Assembly: GCA_037976565.1 (NCBI GenBank)
Contig: CP137683.1
Span: forward strand, 4,550,865-4,614,864
Direction: 5' to 3'
Origin: Mesocentrotus franciscanus
Taxonomy: Eukaryota > Echinodermata > Echinoidea > Camarodonta > Strongylocentrotidae
Length of the DNA: 64,000 bases
A program made the translations under genes and the position numbers. Under the pieces are notes generated by a model. The model was given only the letters and a program-made list of their open reading frames with translations, did no database searches and was not told the origin of the DNA. Shown here in pieces: positions 20,036 to 32,740 of the stretch (positions are counted from its first letter, which is position 1; each line of letters opens with the position of its first letter).

Positions 20036-21806
20036 TCGAGTACCGGTCCAAAGTGCTCCTTTTACTTCAGATCCGTGCCCCTGTTTAAAAATTAAATATG
20101 TTTCCGATCCCTCCAGGGGAGGCCCCCAACAATTTGTCAAGTACCCAACAGTTCCCCTTTTTACAAAGGAAAGGTGCCCTCTTTTACTTCAGATAATATT
20201 GCCCCTTCCCCTTCAAATAAATACCCTTTTATTTTTACACGTGCCCTTTTCCTTGTTAATATACTTGCCCTTTTTCCTTCTAAGTGGCCCTTTTCCCTTC
20301 TTATAAATGCCCCTTTTCAACTGTGTAGATGCCCCTATTAAAATCTGACATGTGCCTGTTTTTTAATAAGTGCCTCTTTAAATCTCTGATTATTGACCCT
20401 TTTTACTATTCACAAGTGATCCCTTTTCCTTACCTACAAGTGCCTTTGTTCCTTTTTATTAAGAGCCCTTTCCCCTTTTAACCTCTGATAAAATAAAGCC
20501 CTTAACCCTAATAAGGCCGGGGCCATCATGGCCCCCTCCGCGATTTTTCTGATTGTTCGGGAACGCATACGGATGACGCCCCGCCGCTTCATGACTTTAT
20601 TCTTTCGAGTCTTGCGCATCTTTTAAAACAATTTTTTGAAAATCGGACCTACCGTTACAAAGTCACGTGACCTTTGTCTTTACATGTCGGCCCGAAAATC
20701 GCTCATTTTCGTGATTTGTGTACAAAACATATGGAAATATCATTTTTCCTAAAAAGAGATGAAACATTGGTTATTTGGTCTTGTTTAAGGTTTAGGTGTT
20801 TGTTTTGGGGGTCAAAATAGTTAAATTATAGTTAGAAATGAAATAAAACAACAAAAACAATGAAATACATAAGTTAAAAAAACAATGAAATACATAAGAA
20901 ATTATCAAAACAAGAGATAACATAAGAAATAACCTAGCTTTCCAAATTTTTTTCGTATTATTATTCCAAATGGTCTAACAAATATATGCAGAGGAAAAGA
21001 AAGCTTAAATATGAAGAATATATGATTTATGGGTAAAAATATGAATTTTTGGACCTAATTTGCATAATTTACCATAAATATGCAAATGAGTAATTTTTTC
21101 GAAAATTGAAATTGCTATAGTATTCTATACACTTCACTTGACATGCATGCAAATTTTGGCGATCGGCCGTTTCACGGCCGAGATCTTAAATAAGTGCCCC
21201 CCCGGCCGTACTAAGAACTCAAATAGCCCGGCCTTATTAGGGTTAAATCTGATAGGTGCATGCCTCTTTTTCTTTGTAGTAAGTGCCCCTTTTTTCCTTT
21301 CTCTGTAACATGTGCTCCTAATTTAAAGCGACTAATAGCAATTTTTCTCGAATGTTCACCCTTAAGCTCATTGCCATGTTCTCACATATTTTCAGTTGTT
21401 GTAAATTATGTAACTACATGTATTTAAAATTCTTTTCAGTCTTTCATGATGAGATTGTGGTTAAAACCCCATCAGGATTGGGTTTGTCCTCTTTAATGTG
21501 TCCTCATAAATCTTACAATTTTTGCTCGCTCATATTGCTCACTCGAAAATGAATATTCAGACCATCACACCCAGCTGCAAAATCATGCTTAAGCTGTATC
21601 TCGGACCATATTAAGAGTGAAACAAATATTGAAATCATCCCTGATAATGTATTAATCACAATAATTATAAGGGTACATATATATATACCAATGTCTGAAA
21701 ATTATGTATTTTTGCTTTGAGGTTTTCTTTAAGTGCCCCTTCTTCAAGAAAGTGCCCTTTTAATGGTGCCCTAACTTTTAAAGACGCTCCGCCACCCCTG
21801 TACCAC
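20036..21806. mobile_element. Element F, copy 1: (GTGCCCCTTTT)n array element
   Basis: An array of 22-30-bp units around gtgccccttttcctt / gtgcccttttt, separated by variable spacers (acctctgataa, cttcagataa). It then has a unique stretch (ttttcagtctttcatgatga, aaaaccccatcaggattggg) and closes with aagtgccccttcttcaagaa and gctccgccacccctg. Copy 2 at 36,325-37,892 has the same order of parts in the same orientation. This copy is interrupted by a 737-bp MITE at 20,506-21,242. Confidence 0.75.
20502..21246. mobile_element. piggyBac-like MITE with TTAA target duplication, inserted in element F
   Basis: TTAA at 20,502-20,505 and 21,243-21,246 flank a 737-bp element. Its ends CCCTAATAAGGCCGGG (20,506-20,521) and the reverse of cccggccttattaggg (to 21,242) form a perfect 16-bp TIR. 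TTAA duplication plus a CCC(T/C) start is the signature of piggyBac elements. No ORF of useful size, so it is non-autonomous. Removing it and one TTAA rejoins the F array (gccc-ttaa-atctgata). Confidence 0.85.
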
Positions 21807-22975
21807 ATTATGTGTTTATTTGAATATCATGGGCTTTTTCATACAATGTTCCTATATTATGTTTATTACTTACCATTTTCTGGTCCTCTGTGATATGAGT
21901 CTTTCTGGGCTACAGGTCTTACAACTTTTTTTTAAATCCAACCTGAAGCTTAATAAATAGCACTACTTGCTACCTACAGGTAATGAATATCGAATTATAA
22001 AGTTCATAACATGCTTGCAAAAATTGATGAAATATGATACGTAACACACTATATATTTTAATTGAATTGTACTGCTCCAACTCACACCCCATCATACCCT
22101 TTTCCAGCACACAAACACATTAGGCACTATTTGTGCGATTAGTGTATGGAAGTATCTTGGTAAAATGATGGCCAAACTTGACCTCCTGGATGCCCCCATG
22201 TACTTGCTATAAAAGTAGTCCACTATAGGGATGTTGCCAAGGGGTCATAATATGATGCACTCAGGCTCATATAGGACTACTTTTTATATCTCGACATGCG
22301 AGTTCCTCCAAAATATGGGAGTTTGCCCCCTGGGTAATATTGAGGAATTTAAATGAATGTAATATACATGTACATGTTTATTCAGCTCTCGTATCCTACG
22401 GTGAACTTTCATTCACACTTTTTATCCTAACTCATTCATTTTTAATTTATTAATGACATCTACTATTAATAAGTGCATTCAATCTACCGGTACTTCCTGT
22501 ATTCCCTTCCTTTTTTCTCATCCTTTCACATATTCATATGTACCTTCCATTCTGCCTTTCACAATCATACGTTTCACCCGACAATTTTTCACAACTCACC
22601 CTACACTTTTCCTTTGGTCTATATTCTTCACCACACATTCTGGTTTACATGTACCTTTAACTACCAAGACATATTTATGTGAAATAATGATGGCAAATTA
22701 TACCATATCAATCATGTATTCATCCCTAATTACATTTGATAGAAAAGTACAACAAGCAATTACTTCATTGTATTGATATTTAATTTAGAAAACAAGATTG
22801 AATTTTTGTAATAAAAAATGGCTTCGTACGCACCAAAAATGCGCAATAAGAAACTGGAAGTGATAGATTAAAACACACATTATAATATAATGTACATCTT
22901 GGACTGCGTAATTCCTTGCAAATGTGCAGTGGTAAATTAACTTTTCATAGAAAATGGTGCATTTATATAATCAGT
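21807..22975. other. Interior of element E2, no gene recognised
   Basis: AT-rich. The frames at 22,453-22,776 are T/C-rich and show no protein-like features. Nothing else is supported. Confidence 0.5.
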
Positions 22976-23070
22976 TCAGTTCAGTTCAGTTTATTTTATT
23001 TTTGCACGGCACCAACTTCAGCCAGAGGCTGTTCTTCTGCAGGTCCGTGCACAATAAAAAAAATACATGT
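22976..23070 (-). mobile_element. 3' tail of a non-LTR retrotransposon (reverse strand)
   Basis: On the - strand it reads tgcacggacctgcagaagaa, 'cagcctctggctgaagttgg', 'tgccgtgcaaaaataaaata' and then (aactg)n. A short conserved 3' UTR followed by a pentanucleotide repeat in place of poly(A) is the usual end of CR1-like and related LINEs. No coding part is attached. Confidence 0.6.
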
Positions 23071-23781
23071 ACAATTATAAGATAACACATATCATAACAT
23101 ATAATGACTAATGATTGGTAAAGAGAAGTCACAAGAAAATTACCTACATTGTAGTTATATTGGAACCTTGTTATATGAGGGCTCAAAACCAAAATACAAA
23201 GAAGTGGGACCATCAAAATTAATTTTGATAATTATAGTGTTCATTATAACGAGGTTCCACTGTATTTAGATCAACGGTACATGCCCATATTTTTAAATGA
23301 CGGGGGCAGTCCGAGCACAGGTGCAAACTGCTAGCGTCTGACGATGGATGTCTCCTTCTTCTACAGCCGTCAAAGCCTGGGCCTAGTTATCAATGAAGAA
23401 GAGCTGGATTGGAAGTCCATTTGAATGCTGCATGAAAAGAAAAAAGTTTCATTAGTTTTATGATATCTGAAAATGCATAGGTTAATTTGCATAAATTATG
23501 AATTAAAAAATCCATACTTTTTGTTGTTGTTGAAAGTATGTTTAGCACTGTGAGCAAAGCCAAAACAATCATTTCACCCACTTTCACTGTAGAATAACAT
23601 TTCTCCACTACCCATCTGCATATCACTGCTCATATCTGAAGAAAAAGTACAGAACTAATTTTTTTTTCTAATGTATTCTTTTGTTCTGGAATACATACAA
23701 GTTACTTTGAGAAACGTATCAAAGCAATTTGATATCAATTCAAAGCTCCCACTTATGAAGAAATACATCTAAACCTGTATA

Positions 23782-24035
23782 TGTGGATATGTCACGGACT
23801 GCGGATCACAAGGTCCGCGGTCCGAGTCCCGCTGCAGCACTAATGTTCTTTAGCAAGACATTTATCTACATTTGCCACACTCGACCCAGGTGAGGTAAAT
23901 GGCTGGAATTAATTCCTTGAAATGCTAGAGCGCCGTAATGGCAGCAGCTAAAGCCGGGTAATAATTTCCAAATTTGGAAGCGCATAGAGACGTTTAAAAT
24001 GTGATATGCGCTATACAAGAACCAAATATTCTGCT
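23782..24035 (+). mobile_element. tRNA-derived SINE, nearly complete
   Basis: The head gtggatatgtcacggactgc, with 'ggatcacaaggtccgcggtccgagtccc' as B-box region, is followed by gcagcactaatgttctttag, 'acatttatctacatttgccacac', 'gacccaggtgaggtaaatgg' and the tail 'ggaagcgcatagagacg ... atatgcgctatacaagaacc'. The SINE at 48,766 has the same head and middle; the tail is the one seen at 11,819. Confidence 0.8.
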
Positions 24036-24271
24036 TGTACATAAATATATGCAATTATTGCACTTTTTGATGACATGCGCATACTAATTGTTATGTAACA
24101 CCGTACAGGTATATCTGATTTCGACAAAAATGGTATCAAAATGTGCGTAAGACTTTCAGCGAAATCTCTGAAAATGTGAGGTTAACCAAACTTGACTGGA
24201 ACCACCCTTCATAGAAAGTACATGTAACATTTAACTATGTATTTTTTGAGAATTACCAAATCCAATTTTTA
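24036..24271. other. Interior of element E2, nothing recognised
   Basis: Short unique-looking segment between a SINE and a TTAA MITE. Confidence 0.4.
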
Positions 24272-24557
24272 TTAAAGGCCGTGTAGCTTGGCAAATACTG
24301 GTTAACGACATCTACGTCTTCTTTGGACAACTGCATGTAAACGAATAGACTTGATTAACGGTAGTCAGCGACTTAATCTCTATATGGTCAGCGTTAGCGA
24401 AACAGACCGAAGTTCACCTCACGCTTCGGTTTTGCGTATGTTGCATGTGCACACGTGATTGCTACGGTCGCGTAGTCCGTAGTCGTATTATATTTGATTC
24501 GCCCCCAAGTCAGACCACGGGAAGACACGTAGTCTTGTCAGTCTACACTCCCTTTAA
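24272..24557. mobile_element. TTAA-flanked MITE (Kolobok-like), 278 bp
   Basis: TTAA at 24,272-24,275 and 24,554-24,557. The ends AGGCCGTGTAG and, reversed, AGGGAGTGTAG match at 9 of 11 positions. TTAA duplication with AGG-starting ends, not CC(C/T), points away from piggyBac and towards a Kolobok-type element. Same style as 45,303-45,857. Confidence 0.6.
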
Positions 24558-24612
24558 GGTTGACACTAGGTTTATTTGATAAATAAATGTTAGATTAGGT
24601 TAGATTTCTCTA

Positions 24613-26219
24613 ATTCTGTCTGTATCCACATGGAGTCCCTGTAATCTAGACTCCAGTGGTCTCAACAAACAGAAAAGGGATGATTTTAAAAGAGATTGTT
24701 AGGGGAGAAGGAAACTTTCATAACCATGTACCTCTCCAAAACAGCCCATTATTTTGTTGTTCTGCCTTTGTCTTCTCAAGTTGTCATCTTGCTTCATCGG
24801 CGTTCATCTCCTGTGGCGAAGCATCATCCTAAAATGTAAAATAATGCAAAAGCATTATACACAAAATATAATAGCACTCATGTTGATCATTAAGTCTTCT
24901 GAACAAGGAAACATGTTCACCTGGGGGCAGTGTTCGTCAACATGATCAAGATTTTACTATACGTGAAATGAAAACAACTTCTTTTCTAGGGAGGGGGTCG
25001 GGTTTGGTGAAGGGCAATTCAACCATTATAACTACATGTAGCTACTTTCAGTGTGAGTTGAACAATTGCAACAAAGAGTTTCGCAGACATTACGCTTACA
25101 TGATGCTTACATGAGAGGTAGTATGTCCATCCACATCCAGTACCATCCCCTCTCTTCCTCTCTCTAGAAAAATACATATTTGAAAGTTATATGCAGTTTC
25201 TTTAAAGGAAGACATTGACATTTGATAAGCGTAGTCCCTGGGGCACTTTTGGGAGAGGCTGCCCACATGTCAGAGAGACTCATTCTCACAAAGTTAGATC
25301 CCTTTCACCCAAGGATAATTCCTATCAAGTTTGCTTAAATTCCAGCAATCTTTTTAGGAGAAGTAAGAGTATGTCAAAATATGACCCTGGGGCACCTTGG
25401 GGGCTGCCCCCATGCCAGATGGTTACCTCATTTCAACAACTTTAGATACTTCCTTGCCCAAGGACGATTCCTGTCAAGTTGAGCATTTTGCTCAGGTGAG
25501 CTAAAAAATAATTTCTTAGATTTTCATCTACATGTATTTATTAAATGAACCCAACTGTCAAACTTAATAGACTACCGAAGGGCCATAAACGCCATTTTTT
25601 ATTGTCTTCTTGGTTACTGGTTCTAAACAACAGAGCCTGCGCATCAGGTTCACCGCAAAATCATTCAAGCAACGGGATGGAGCTGGGCAAATTCAGTGTG
25701 TGGCACTGGTGTGATCACGCCATTGTTTAGCACAAAATTGTTTGGAACCAGCACCCTTGACAACTTGGCCAATACGACGTCACACTTTGGTATTCTATAA
25801 CCTTCATTTGTTTTTATGATATTTCTACTATAATTCAAATCAACTTTTTATCACGGTTATATTTCCCCATTTCTGTCTGTATACACATGGAGTCTCTGTA
25901 ATCTGGACTCCAAAGGTCAAAAAACAGAAAAGGGAAAATTTTAAAGAGATTGTTGTCAGGGTAGAAGGAAACTTTCATAACCATGTACCTCTCCAAAACA
26001 GCCCATTATTTTGTTGTTCTGCCTTCGTCTCCTCAAGTTGTCATCTTGCTCCATCGGCGTTCATCTCCTGTGGCATGCTATGGTAAAGCATCATCCTAAA
26101 AAAAAATGAAATATGTAAAAGCATTATACACAAATTATAATTGCACTCATGTTGATCATTAAGTTTTCTGAACAAGGATACATGTTCACCTGGAGGCAGT
26201 GTTTGATGATCAAGATTTT
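24613..26219. repeat. Direct duplication of about 340 bp, 1.26 kb apart
   Basis: 24,613-24,958 and 25,877-26,219 share nearly all words in order: ctgtctgtat(c/a)cacatggagt, ggaaactttcataaccatgt, cagcccattattttgttgtt, caagttgtcatcttgct and catgttgatcattaagt. Differences are scattered (a few percent). The second copy has a six-base gcatgctatgg-type insertion. Could be a tandem duplication or two members of a dispersed family. Confidence 0.8.
25236..25505. repeat. Two diverged tandem units (ctggggcac...ggctgcccacatg...caagttt)
   Basis: 25,236-25,345 and 25,382-25,505 share ctggggcac, gggctgccc, catg(t/c)cag, a 'cccaaggat/cgattcctatcaagtt' block and an end tcaggtgagctaaaaa. The spacing is about 145 bp. 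It sits between the two copies of the 340-bp duplication. Confidence 0.6.
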
Positions 26220-28990
26220 ACATCTTCTGCCCCCTCCCTCCCCATACAAATTTGTGACAGCTCATAATACAGTTGTTTCTGACAAATTTGTAAATTTACT
26301 GACTTTGGAAACATTGTTTCCAAACTCTGACACCCCCACAATATTAAAAATATTCCAATGATACCAATTTACTGTGGCCATCCTAGAAATGAATCAGTTC
26401 CATACATTCTATCTAAAAATGTTTAAAAATATTTTGAAAACAATCCAAAATTTACTTTTACATTTACTCCATAATTGTACTCATATATCTCTTTATATAT
26501 CTTTTTATGGTTTACATATATTAAGGAAAACCAATTTCAAGATCACTGAATATTATACCATCATGTTTATAAATAGACGTACACTGTACATGTATACCTG
26601 TCAATTTCTATGTGAAATCTTTAGGTGTCCATATTATCTTGCATCTTCAACATTTGCCGCAATGTCTATAATAAGTTCCATGAGTTGGGTTCTTCTGTTA
26701 AAGTTAATCTGAGGAAAAGATAACGAAATGAGAAATAAAATCTTTCACATAATTTTCCCTACATCCGCTTTTTGACATGTTTTCGCATTCGATAGAAAAA
26801 TTGGTCCCTGCCTAGAGGATTTTAAACATCTTTTAATGATCGTCTTATTATTGTTTATCTTTCACAGACCGTGTTCAAATACAGTTCACCGACAACTAAT
26901 GTAACGAAAAGACAGCGCTCTTGTTTAAAAACTGCCCCACAACATATACCTTTACGCTGTGCTCAGTTTTTCTCATCCATTGAGCTTGTAAAGCTACATT
27001 AGCCCATCACAGTTCTACATATTCACAAATGAGAACTGACATAACAGACTGAATTTGTCAATAACCATCATATAGATAAACGACAGTCATCTTGTTTCAT
27101 TCAGTACAACTCAATACCTCATCCACTTTGGCATGCCATGAACATGTACATACTTATAGAGTGGCATTAATGATTACATTTGGATCAGAGAGATAGAGCC
27201 ACTGCAATTGAACAAATTAATTCATCAAGACAAATTATTTGAGATTATCTAAAAAGCCTCGATCTCGATCAAGCCCAAAATGGTTACCCCCACGCACCAG
27301 GGCCGTTAATGACGGGGGCATAATTTGTGGTGCTACATAGTACCTAGCCTGCGTGGTTACCGCTTCCCAGATCCAAGTAGCCTCATAGATCATAGACACA
27401 GCGGCTGTCTTCCATCGCCCAAGTTCCTCCAGTGGGCATATAATTGTTTTTAAAGTTCATATATTACCATGCAGTACTCTGAAGTGGTTAATTTATCAAA
27501 ATGTTGTTAACTTGTTTTATGATTGCTTTTGTATTTTCTAATTGAAATTAACCTTGAACATGAAATGATGATTGAAGAATTTGTCAAACAAAATTTAGTG
27601 CATAATCGAAGAGGCAACCCCCTTTTCCTATTCTGATTAGCGATATGTTTGGGTGATTACTACTAGTAAAACTAAAAAAATAAACGACAAGTTGCACAAA
27701 TTTTCAAAAGGTAAATTTTTATGATAACTGCGCCATGAGCGGAATTAGACGGGTTCGACACTCGACAGAGTGGAAAAGGGCAGGAAAAATGCTCCACACA
27801 GACGGCGAACTAGGAACAGTTGTTTGGAACTTCAAGAGAAAGAATGGCATTGTATGATTTGTTAGAATTTTCGCGACAAAGTGATGTAGACTAGGTCTAG
27901 TAGAATAAATTAGCACCTATATAATTCATTGTCAGAGTCTCAGAGAAGTTATCTGTGAAAAACTGCTCATGTGAGCAAGGCATGTGAGCAAGGCATGTGA
28001 GCGGAAACTGGGCAGGCAACACGTCTTTGCACGGTCGATGACTTAAACATACACACAGATATGCATGCATGCGTACGGCATGCAGCAGGATAGCACTAGC
28101 ACTATAGAGCTATAGATAGTATAATATATAGCAGTAGCATTAATGCCATTGCCATTTAATTGGTACTAGGAGTAGGACTCATTTCAGAATAGATCGCCTA
28201 CAGGCATGGCAGCTGGCAGTAGGCGCCTACCACTGCACATGCACTGTAGTACCACCATTTTATTTAAGACCTAGATTGGAATATTATAGGTAATCTGTGG
28301 CAGTATAACTCGAATTGATTCTGATCATTGATGCAAGAAATTTACGAAATTGAACGGTTAACTTAAAAATGTAATTATGAGTTTGAACTTCTTATTCTTT
28401 TGAACGACAATTCCCCGAGATTGTCTTCCTAAAGTCTAGGAAGACTTTCCCGGGAGCTCCCGGGAGGAATAGGGGGTAAGGCTGAAAACTAGCTCATGAC
28501 GACAAAAACTGAATTTAGTGAAAAGTTCGTGAGTAGATTGCATAATGTTATTTCCAAAACATCTAGACTAGTATGAAATAATATGAAAGCACTAGAAATG
28601 TATCAAAAGTACATGGCAGTCATGAGATATTTAAATGATGTACAATATGTCATAATTGTAGCAAATAGTTTGATATGGATAATTATAGCAAGACTCACCT
28701 TCGGGTTTCTTGGGTCTAAGCAAAGGGGTAAGACTTCACCGCAGTGACCGCACAGAAAGATGACTTTGGCTACGCTTCTATATTTCAATCAAGCGACCAA
28801 TAAGACTTCGGTCGTAGTTAGCGCAACAAAAGAATGATAGAATTCGGGCTATGGTGTCTTCAAAAAAAAAAAAAAATGAAAGTGTAAAATGGATGATATT
28901 GATAAAGAGAAGAAAGATTGGACAAAAGCTTTTACAAGAGTCTCCAATGTCACAGCAAGATAATGATGTCATATCATAGCAAAACACGAG
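26220..28990. other. Interior of element E2, about 2.8 kb without recognised features
   Basis: AT-rich. A triple short direct repeat (gcatgtgagcaag) lies at 27,967-28,003 and an A run at 28,861-28,875. The open frames on both strands (27,719-27,916, 28,603-28,987) show no domain or motif I can name. Confidence 0.5.
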
Positions 28991-29450
28991 GGGGTGACCT
29001 CGCTATTCATAAGGACCGCTATTCATAATGACCATTATATTTCTGATGAATGGAATTCTGTTCAGTGATTGGTCAACATAGCATCATGTCACACATAAAT
29101 TATGCAGAGCAGCTAGCAGCCACAGCACGCACGGTCACTGAAGAGTTCAGTGAGAGTTCAGCGCAGAAATAGTGCTATTCCTGCCACCTCGATCCATAAT
29201 TTCAACTAGAGCCTCTCAGTGCATGGTATATTTGATTACTATTCATAAGGACCGCCATTCGTAAGGATCGCTAGTCATAATCAAAGAAGAGGGTCGCTAT
29301 TCATAACATCAGAAGAGGGTCGCTATTCATAATACAAAATCGGGGCCGTTATTCATAAGGGTTGCTATTCAATACGTGGAGAGGGTCGCTATTCATAATA
29401 CGAGGAGAGGGTCGCTATTCATAATGCGAAATGAAGGTCGCTATTCATCA
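28991..29450. repeat. Left array of element L (ggtcgctattcata units)
   Basis: About 13 occurrences of cgctattcataa/agg or close variants, with spacers such as tcagaagagg, tacgaggaga and tacgtggaga. A break of about 190 bp (29,030-29,235) has few units. Confidence 0.8.
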
Positions 29451-29592
29451 ACAAATTAATATGAAATAAGCAATGAACAAAATGATAAGAAAGCGAAATA
29501 ATGGATATGGGACACCCCACGACTGTGGCGTAGCCGCGGGGAGGGCCGTGAGCGATTTTTATTTTTTTTTTTTTTATTTTTTAGGGTGCGAT

Positions 29593-30542
29593 ATGTAGCC
29601 CAGGCGCGGATCCAGTGGGCGGGGCCGAGCGGGCCTTGCCCCTCCCGCAAAAAGAGAGAGAGAGAGAGAAGGAAAAGAAGGGAAAGGAAAGAGAAGAGAA
29701 AGGGAAAGAAAGAAGAGGAAGAAGAAATGAAAAGGGGGAAAAGAAGGAAATCGGGGGCCGAGAGGGCCTTGCCTCCCAGGCTGTTACCCCCCTCCCCCCC
29801 CCCCATCACAAAATAAGAGAGAAGAAAGGAAAGGGAAAGAAAAAAGGAAAAGAGGAGGTAAAGGGAAGGAAAAAAAAAGAGGAAGAAGAAAAGAAAAGAA
29901 GGGGGATATCAGTTTAATCATATCATATTAAACTATGGGTGGGGGCAAAATGCCCTTGTCTCCCCCCCCCCCGCAGGGGAAAAAAAGAAAGAAGGAATAG
30001 TGACCTGCCAGTGTCGCAAAATTATGAGGTATAAAAAATATGCTCATCTGACCGTAATTAAATACCTCAAGCCCCTGAGCTCCCGAGGGCTCCGCCCCCT
30101 CGACCCCACCAGGGGGCATAAGGCGGGCCCCTGAATGCTTATCTGACCGTGATAAAAAGCCTCAAATCCCTGAGTTTCAGGGGGCTCAGCCCCCTGGACC
30201 CCACGCTAATTAGTGACCTAGCAGTGTCATGAATAAGGTATCAAAATATGCTCATCCCCTTGACCCCCGCCGGGGCTTTGTCCCTATAGACCCCACGCCA
30301 ATTTACGCTACGTTCTACCTGATCGTAAATACTTTGGCCTCCCCCACCCATTTTGAAAAACGTTCAGCGGGGCCTGCATGTAAGAGTGGGGTGATGCGAA
30401 TTTTTGGTCTGCCCCCAAAAAACGTTTTTGCTCATTACGCCACTGCTGGTCACCATTACGTACCAATATTTGGCTAGCATAATTTCAAATTTGGGCCCCT
30501 CCCCCCCCCCTAAGAAATCCTGGATCCGCGCCTGATGTAGCC
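29593..30542. mobile_element. hAT-like MITE H with perfect 8-bp target duplication
   Basis: ATGTAGCC at 29,593-29,600 and 30,535-30,542 flanks a 934-bp element (29,601-30,534) whose ends are CAGGCGCGGATCCAG and its exact reverse complement (15-bp perfect TIR). CAG-type ends with an 8-bp duplication are the signature of hAT elements. The interior has a long G/A-rich block (29,650-29,910) and phrases such as 'gacctgccagtgtcgcaaaa' and 'tatgctcatctgaccg' shared with 12,891-13,175 and, inverted, with 41,480-42,715. No transposase. Confidence 0.9.
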
Positions 30543-31129
30543 CTCGTAGCAACAAGGGGCAGGATGTAATGATAAATACAGAACAAACCCAGGAAAAATA
30601 CGGAATTTCAACATATATATGCAAGCAGGTTCAGAAAAAGTTAAACATTAATTAATTCGAGACATGATAAATCCAAAGCAAACACAGAAAACACATGAAA
30701 TTTGTTTTTGTTTTTAGTGGGGTGGGATATCTAGCCCTCATAGCAATTCTTAATACGGAATGATTATAATTATTTCGTTATTTTAATTATTCCAATCACA
30801 ATGATCTATACGAGATTCCTAAAAATGTGAATTTGAGATGTCAGTCATACAGCAATAATACATGTATATCATTGCTCGATTCTACTGAATGATGGGTGAT
30901 ATAAAAGACCTGAAATGAAAGTAAAATTGTTCGCTCAAATTATCCAAATTTTGATATGACTACAATCGTACTTGTTTCATGACAACTCACGTCAGCCTTA
31001 CTCCTCGTTTATTTTGTTCCCTTTATTGTAATTTTCTATTTTGGTTTGGCTATAGATTTAAAGTAATTGATTCCTTATATTTCGTGTGTAAACCTGTATG
31101 CATGTATACATGGACTTGAATAATCATTA

Positions 31130-32740
31130 CATCATTACATGTATATTTTCTCTGTTTGCTTTGAATTTATGTCTCGATTTAATTGATGTTTAACTTTTTC
31201 TGAGCCTGCATTTTTATATTTACATTCCGTATTTCCCTGTGTTAGTTATGTATTTATCATTATATCCTGCCCCCTTGTTGCTACGATGGCTATAGATATC
31301 CTACGCCAAATTGTTACGCTACATGACGCTAAAAAACCTTCAAGGTCCGAAAGTGTTCAAGTATCCCCCTAAAACAAAAACATTTTTTGAAGGCCCCCCT
31401 CACCCCTCTCCGGGCAGTAACTAGGCTCATGGTCCGGTCCAAACCCGTTTGGTTTCGGTGTTAGGAACGTTTCAGGAAATCAAGATTATGGATAAAGGAA
31501 GTTAGATCAATCAATATGATTACTCGTATCCTGAGGTATGATAATTCCTGGAAAAACGAAAATCTTGAAACTCTTCATTGGCTAAAATTGAAGAGCTTCT
31601 GGATGCCTGGATATGGCTATGGCTATATGATTTGTAGGTCCATAAGTCCTACTAAAAGCTACTTGCTACAAATACAAATAATTAAAACATTATTGTCGTT
31701 CGTAAATAAACAATTACTAGTTTCAGAAATAGCAATCTCAGTCCTTAAATAACTATGATAGTGGGCCTGCTTGTTCTACTTAATGTATCAGTGGCGCAAC
31801 CTGGATAAGAGCAGGGTAATGGGGCAAAATTTCCCACAAGGAATACAAATTATGATAGGATTATATGTACACCCTGTATTACTACTTTTTTCGTCACCGC
31901 AGGAGCGGGGGAAATATATTAGCTAGATTATGAAGATGTCTCTATATAATTATCAAAGATAAAAGGTAAAATTTATTTTTACAAATGACAAATATTCAGG
32001 GCCATGAGTCGCCCCCGCGGCTACGCCGCAGCCGTGGGGCGTCCCCATCAATATTTCCCTTTGTTATTATCATTTTGTTTATTGCTTATTTAATTTGTAT
32101 GAATAGTGACCCTCATTCCGTATTAGTAATAGCGACCCCCATTTCGTATTATGAATAGCAACTCTCTTTCCGTATTATGAATAGCGACCCTCTTGTCGTC
32201 CAATGAATAGCGGCCCTCTTCTCCTATTATGAATAGCGACCCTCTTCTCCTGTTATGAATAGCGACCCTGATTTCGTACTAGGAATAGCGACCCTCATTT
32301 CGTATTATGAAAAGCGATCATCTTCTCGTTTTATAAATAGCGACCCTCTTCTCGTCTTATGAATAGAGACCCGCGATCATTTCGTGGTCCTTATGAGTAG
32401 TGACCCCCAATGTAAATTATGAATATCGCCCCTTCTTCATTTTTATGAATAGCAACCCCGATTTAGTATTATGAAAAGTGGTCCTTATGAGTAGTGAATT
32501 ATGAATAGCGGCCCTAATTAATAACAATCCTCATTTCTTTATGAATATATATAAAAATGGTCATTTTCTTCACGCCTACATTTTCTGGAACACCCGTTGT
32601 CATGTCAGAGTTGAGAATTCTCGCACTTATATATATATATATATATAGTGACCCCCTTTCCGTTTTATGAATAGCGGTCCTTCAGGTATAGGAAGTTACG
32701 CGTTATGAAAAGCGGTCCTTATGAATAGCGAGCAGACCCC
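31130..32740. repeat. Right arm of element L (attatgaatagcgaccctc units)
   Basis: 32,090-32,740 holds about 18 units of tatgaatagcgaccctcttct and variants, the reverse complement of the left array. 31,130-31,310 mirrors 30,535-30,720. A (TA)n run lies at 32,629-32,647 inside the array. Confidence 0.75.

Larger units (their letters stand above)
28991..32740. mobile_element. Element L: fold-back transposon with gaatagcgaccctc arrays
   Basis: The left end ggggtgacctcgctattcat (28,991) mirrors the right end, which reads ggggtctgctcgctattcat from 32,740. Each arm consists of 20-30-bp units around ggtcgctattcataat(a/g)cgaagaga, then a conserved gaataagcaatgaacaaaat block, a 'gtggcgtagccgcgggg' block, and an inner block 'cgtagcaacaaggggcagga ... 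gttcagaaaaagttaaacat'. The arms run 28,991-30,720 and 31,130-32,740, leaving a loop of about 0.4 kb. The left arm carries a later 934-bp MITE, and the right arm has about 0.65 kb of extra sequence (31,330-31,985). Confidence 0.75.

Noticed and set aside
29456..29917. Lys/Arg/Glu-rich and Phe/Leu/Ser-rich frames
   Set aside because: They read through the G/A-rich body of MITE H; the reverse copy at 42,244-42,780 behaves the same way.
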